A stretch of 5,360 bases of DNA. It comes from Methanobacteriota archaeon (GTDB taxonomy: Archaea; Thermoplasmatota; JASEFT01; JAUWIS01). A model generated the notes under the pieces. That model was given only the letters and a program-made list of their open reading frames with translations, made no database searches and had not been told where the DNA came from. The position numbers were made by a program, and so were the translations under genes. Positions 5,079 through 5,360 of the stretch are shown here, piece by piece (the stretch's first letter is position 1; the number at the start of each line of letters is the position of its first letter). Location of the stretch: positions 1 to 5,360 of the forward strand of contig JAUWIS010000067.1 of NCBI GenBank assembly GCA_030605245.1. Reading direction: 5' to 3'.

Positions 5079-5360
5079 TTAATGCACTGAACAACTTATG
5101 CAGGGGTCATATGCTCTGACAAGCATCTCAAGATTATGAATGATTCTTTTCTTAGGCATATCCAGAATTTTTTCAAGGAACATCTTTCCATCCTCCTCAA
5201 GATTCTTTAAATTCTGAGCTGTCGGTGTCAAAATATTTGCACTAGTTATGATACCTTTTTCATCAATTTTGTAATGATAGTAAAGCGTTCCACGCGGCGC
5301 CTCATTTGCACCGTAACCATCACCAGTTTTTATCTTATACTCATTTTTTTCTTTTTTGAA
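5079..5360 (-). CDS. [NiFe]-hydrogenase large subunit, C-terminal 93 residues, runs off the window
   Basis: The fragment shows GANEAPRGTLYYHYKID (17-33), SANILTPTAQNLKNLEED (40-57) and AYDPCISCSVH (83-93). The EAPRG stretch and the terminal CxxC (C87, C90) are hallmark features; these cysteines hold nickel and bridge to iron. The TPTAQNL form resembles cytoplasmic group 3 enzymes such as the sulfhydrogenases (3b), but the subgroup cannot be settled from 93 residues. Both cysteines are encoded by TGC/TGT, so there is no selenocysteine. The reading frame ends with TAA directly after the His of DPCxxCxxH. Most large subunits carry further residues there that a protease removes. The protease gene follows one base later. 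The small subunit and start of the operon lie to the right of the window. Confidence 0.95.
   Translation of the reverse strand, partial: FKKEKNEYKIKTGDGYGANEAPRGTLYYHYKIDEKGIITSANILTPTAQNLKNLEEDGKMFLEKILDMPKKRIIHNLEMLVRAYDPCISCSVH

Noticed and set aside
5079..5093. Selenocysteine or stop-codon readthrough at the end of the hydrogenase large subunit
   Set aside because: Both ligand cysteines use TGC/TGT and the stop is TAA. In-frame readthrough would add only about 14 residues, without resemblance to known extensions, before another stop.

Overview
The window looks like an A/T-rich anaerobic archaeal chromosome. The supporting signs are GGAGGTGA-type ribosome binding sites, TATA boxes placed for leaderless or short-leader transcripts, a surface protein ending in a PGF-CTERM-like archaeosortase signal, an archaeal-type short HypB, and a tungsten-type aldehyde oxidoreductase. 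A euryarchaeal lineage fits best (for example Thermoplasmatota, Archaeoglobi or a methanogen relative), but the sequence alone does not fix it.

Layout, left to right. Positions 1-199 are a non-coding leader with two inverted repeats and a possible TATA box. Positions 200-2412 (+) hold a two-gene operon: a 16-cysteine ferredoxin-type subunit overlapping, by ATGA, a full-length aldehyde ferredoxin oxidoreductase (AOR) family enzyme. Positions 2413-2591 are a convergent spacer with one small palindrome. Positions 2592-3448 (-) are hypB-hypC, overlapping by one base, read from a promoter whose TATA box sits exactly at the centre of a 10-bp inverted repeat. Positions 3608-4627 (+) encode an exported, sequon-rich surface protein with an Ig-like domain and a C-terminal anchor. 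Positions 4640-5360 (-) hold a HycI-type hydrogenase maturation protease, preceded by the C-terminal 93 residues of a [NiFe]-hydrogenase large subunit that runs off the window.

The minus-strand genes form one theme. HypB (nickel insertion GTPase), HypC (Fe(CN)2CO assembly chaperone) and the endopeptidase mature the enzyme encoded by the hydrogenase operon at the right edge. The AOR operon supplies low-potential electrons from aldehyde oxidation, which could feed the hydrogenase through ferredoxin; that link is inferred from proximity only.

Three points deserve attention. The large subunit stops exactly at the His of DPCxxCxxH, leaving no C-terminal peptide for the protease next door to remove. 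A perfect 10-bp inverted repeat is centred on the hypB TATA box. The surface-protein gene, which interrupts an otherwise hydrogenase-related minus-strand block, is bracketed by a 15-bp direct repeat, and its stop codon lies inside the right-hand copy.
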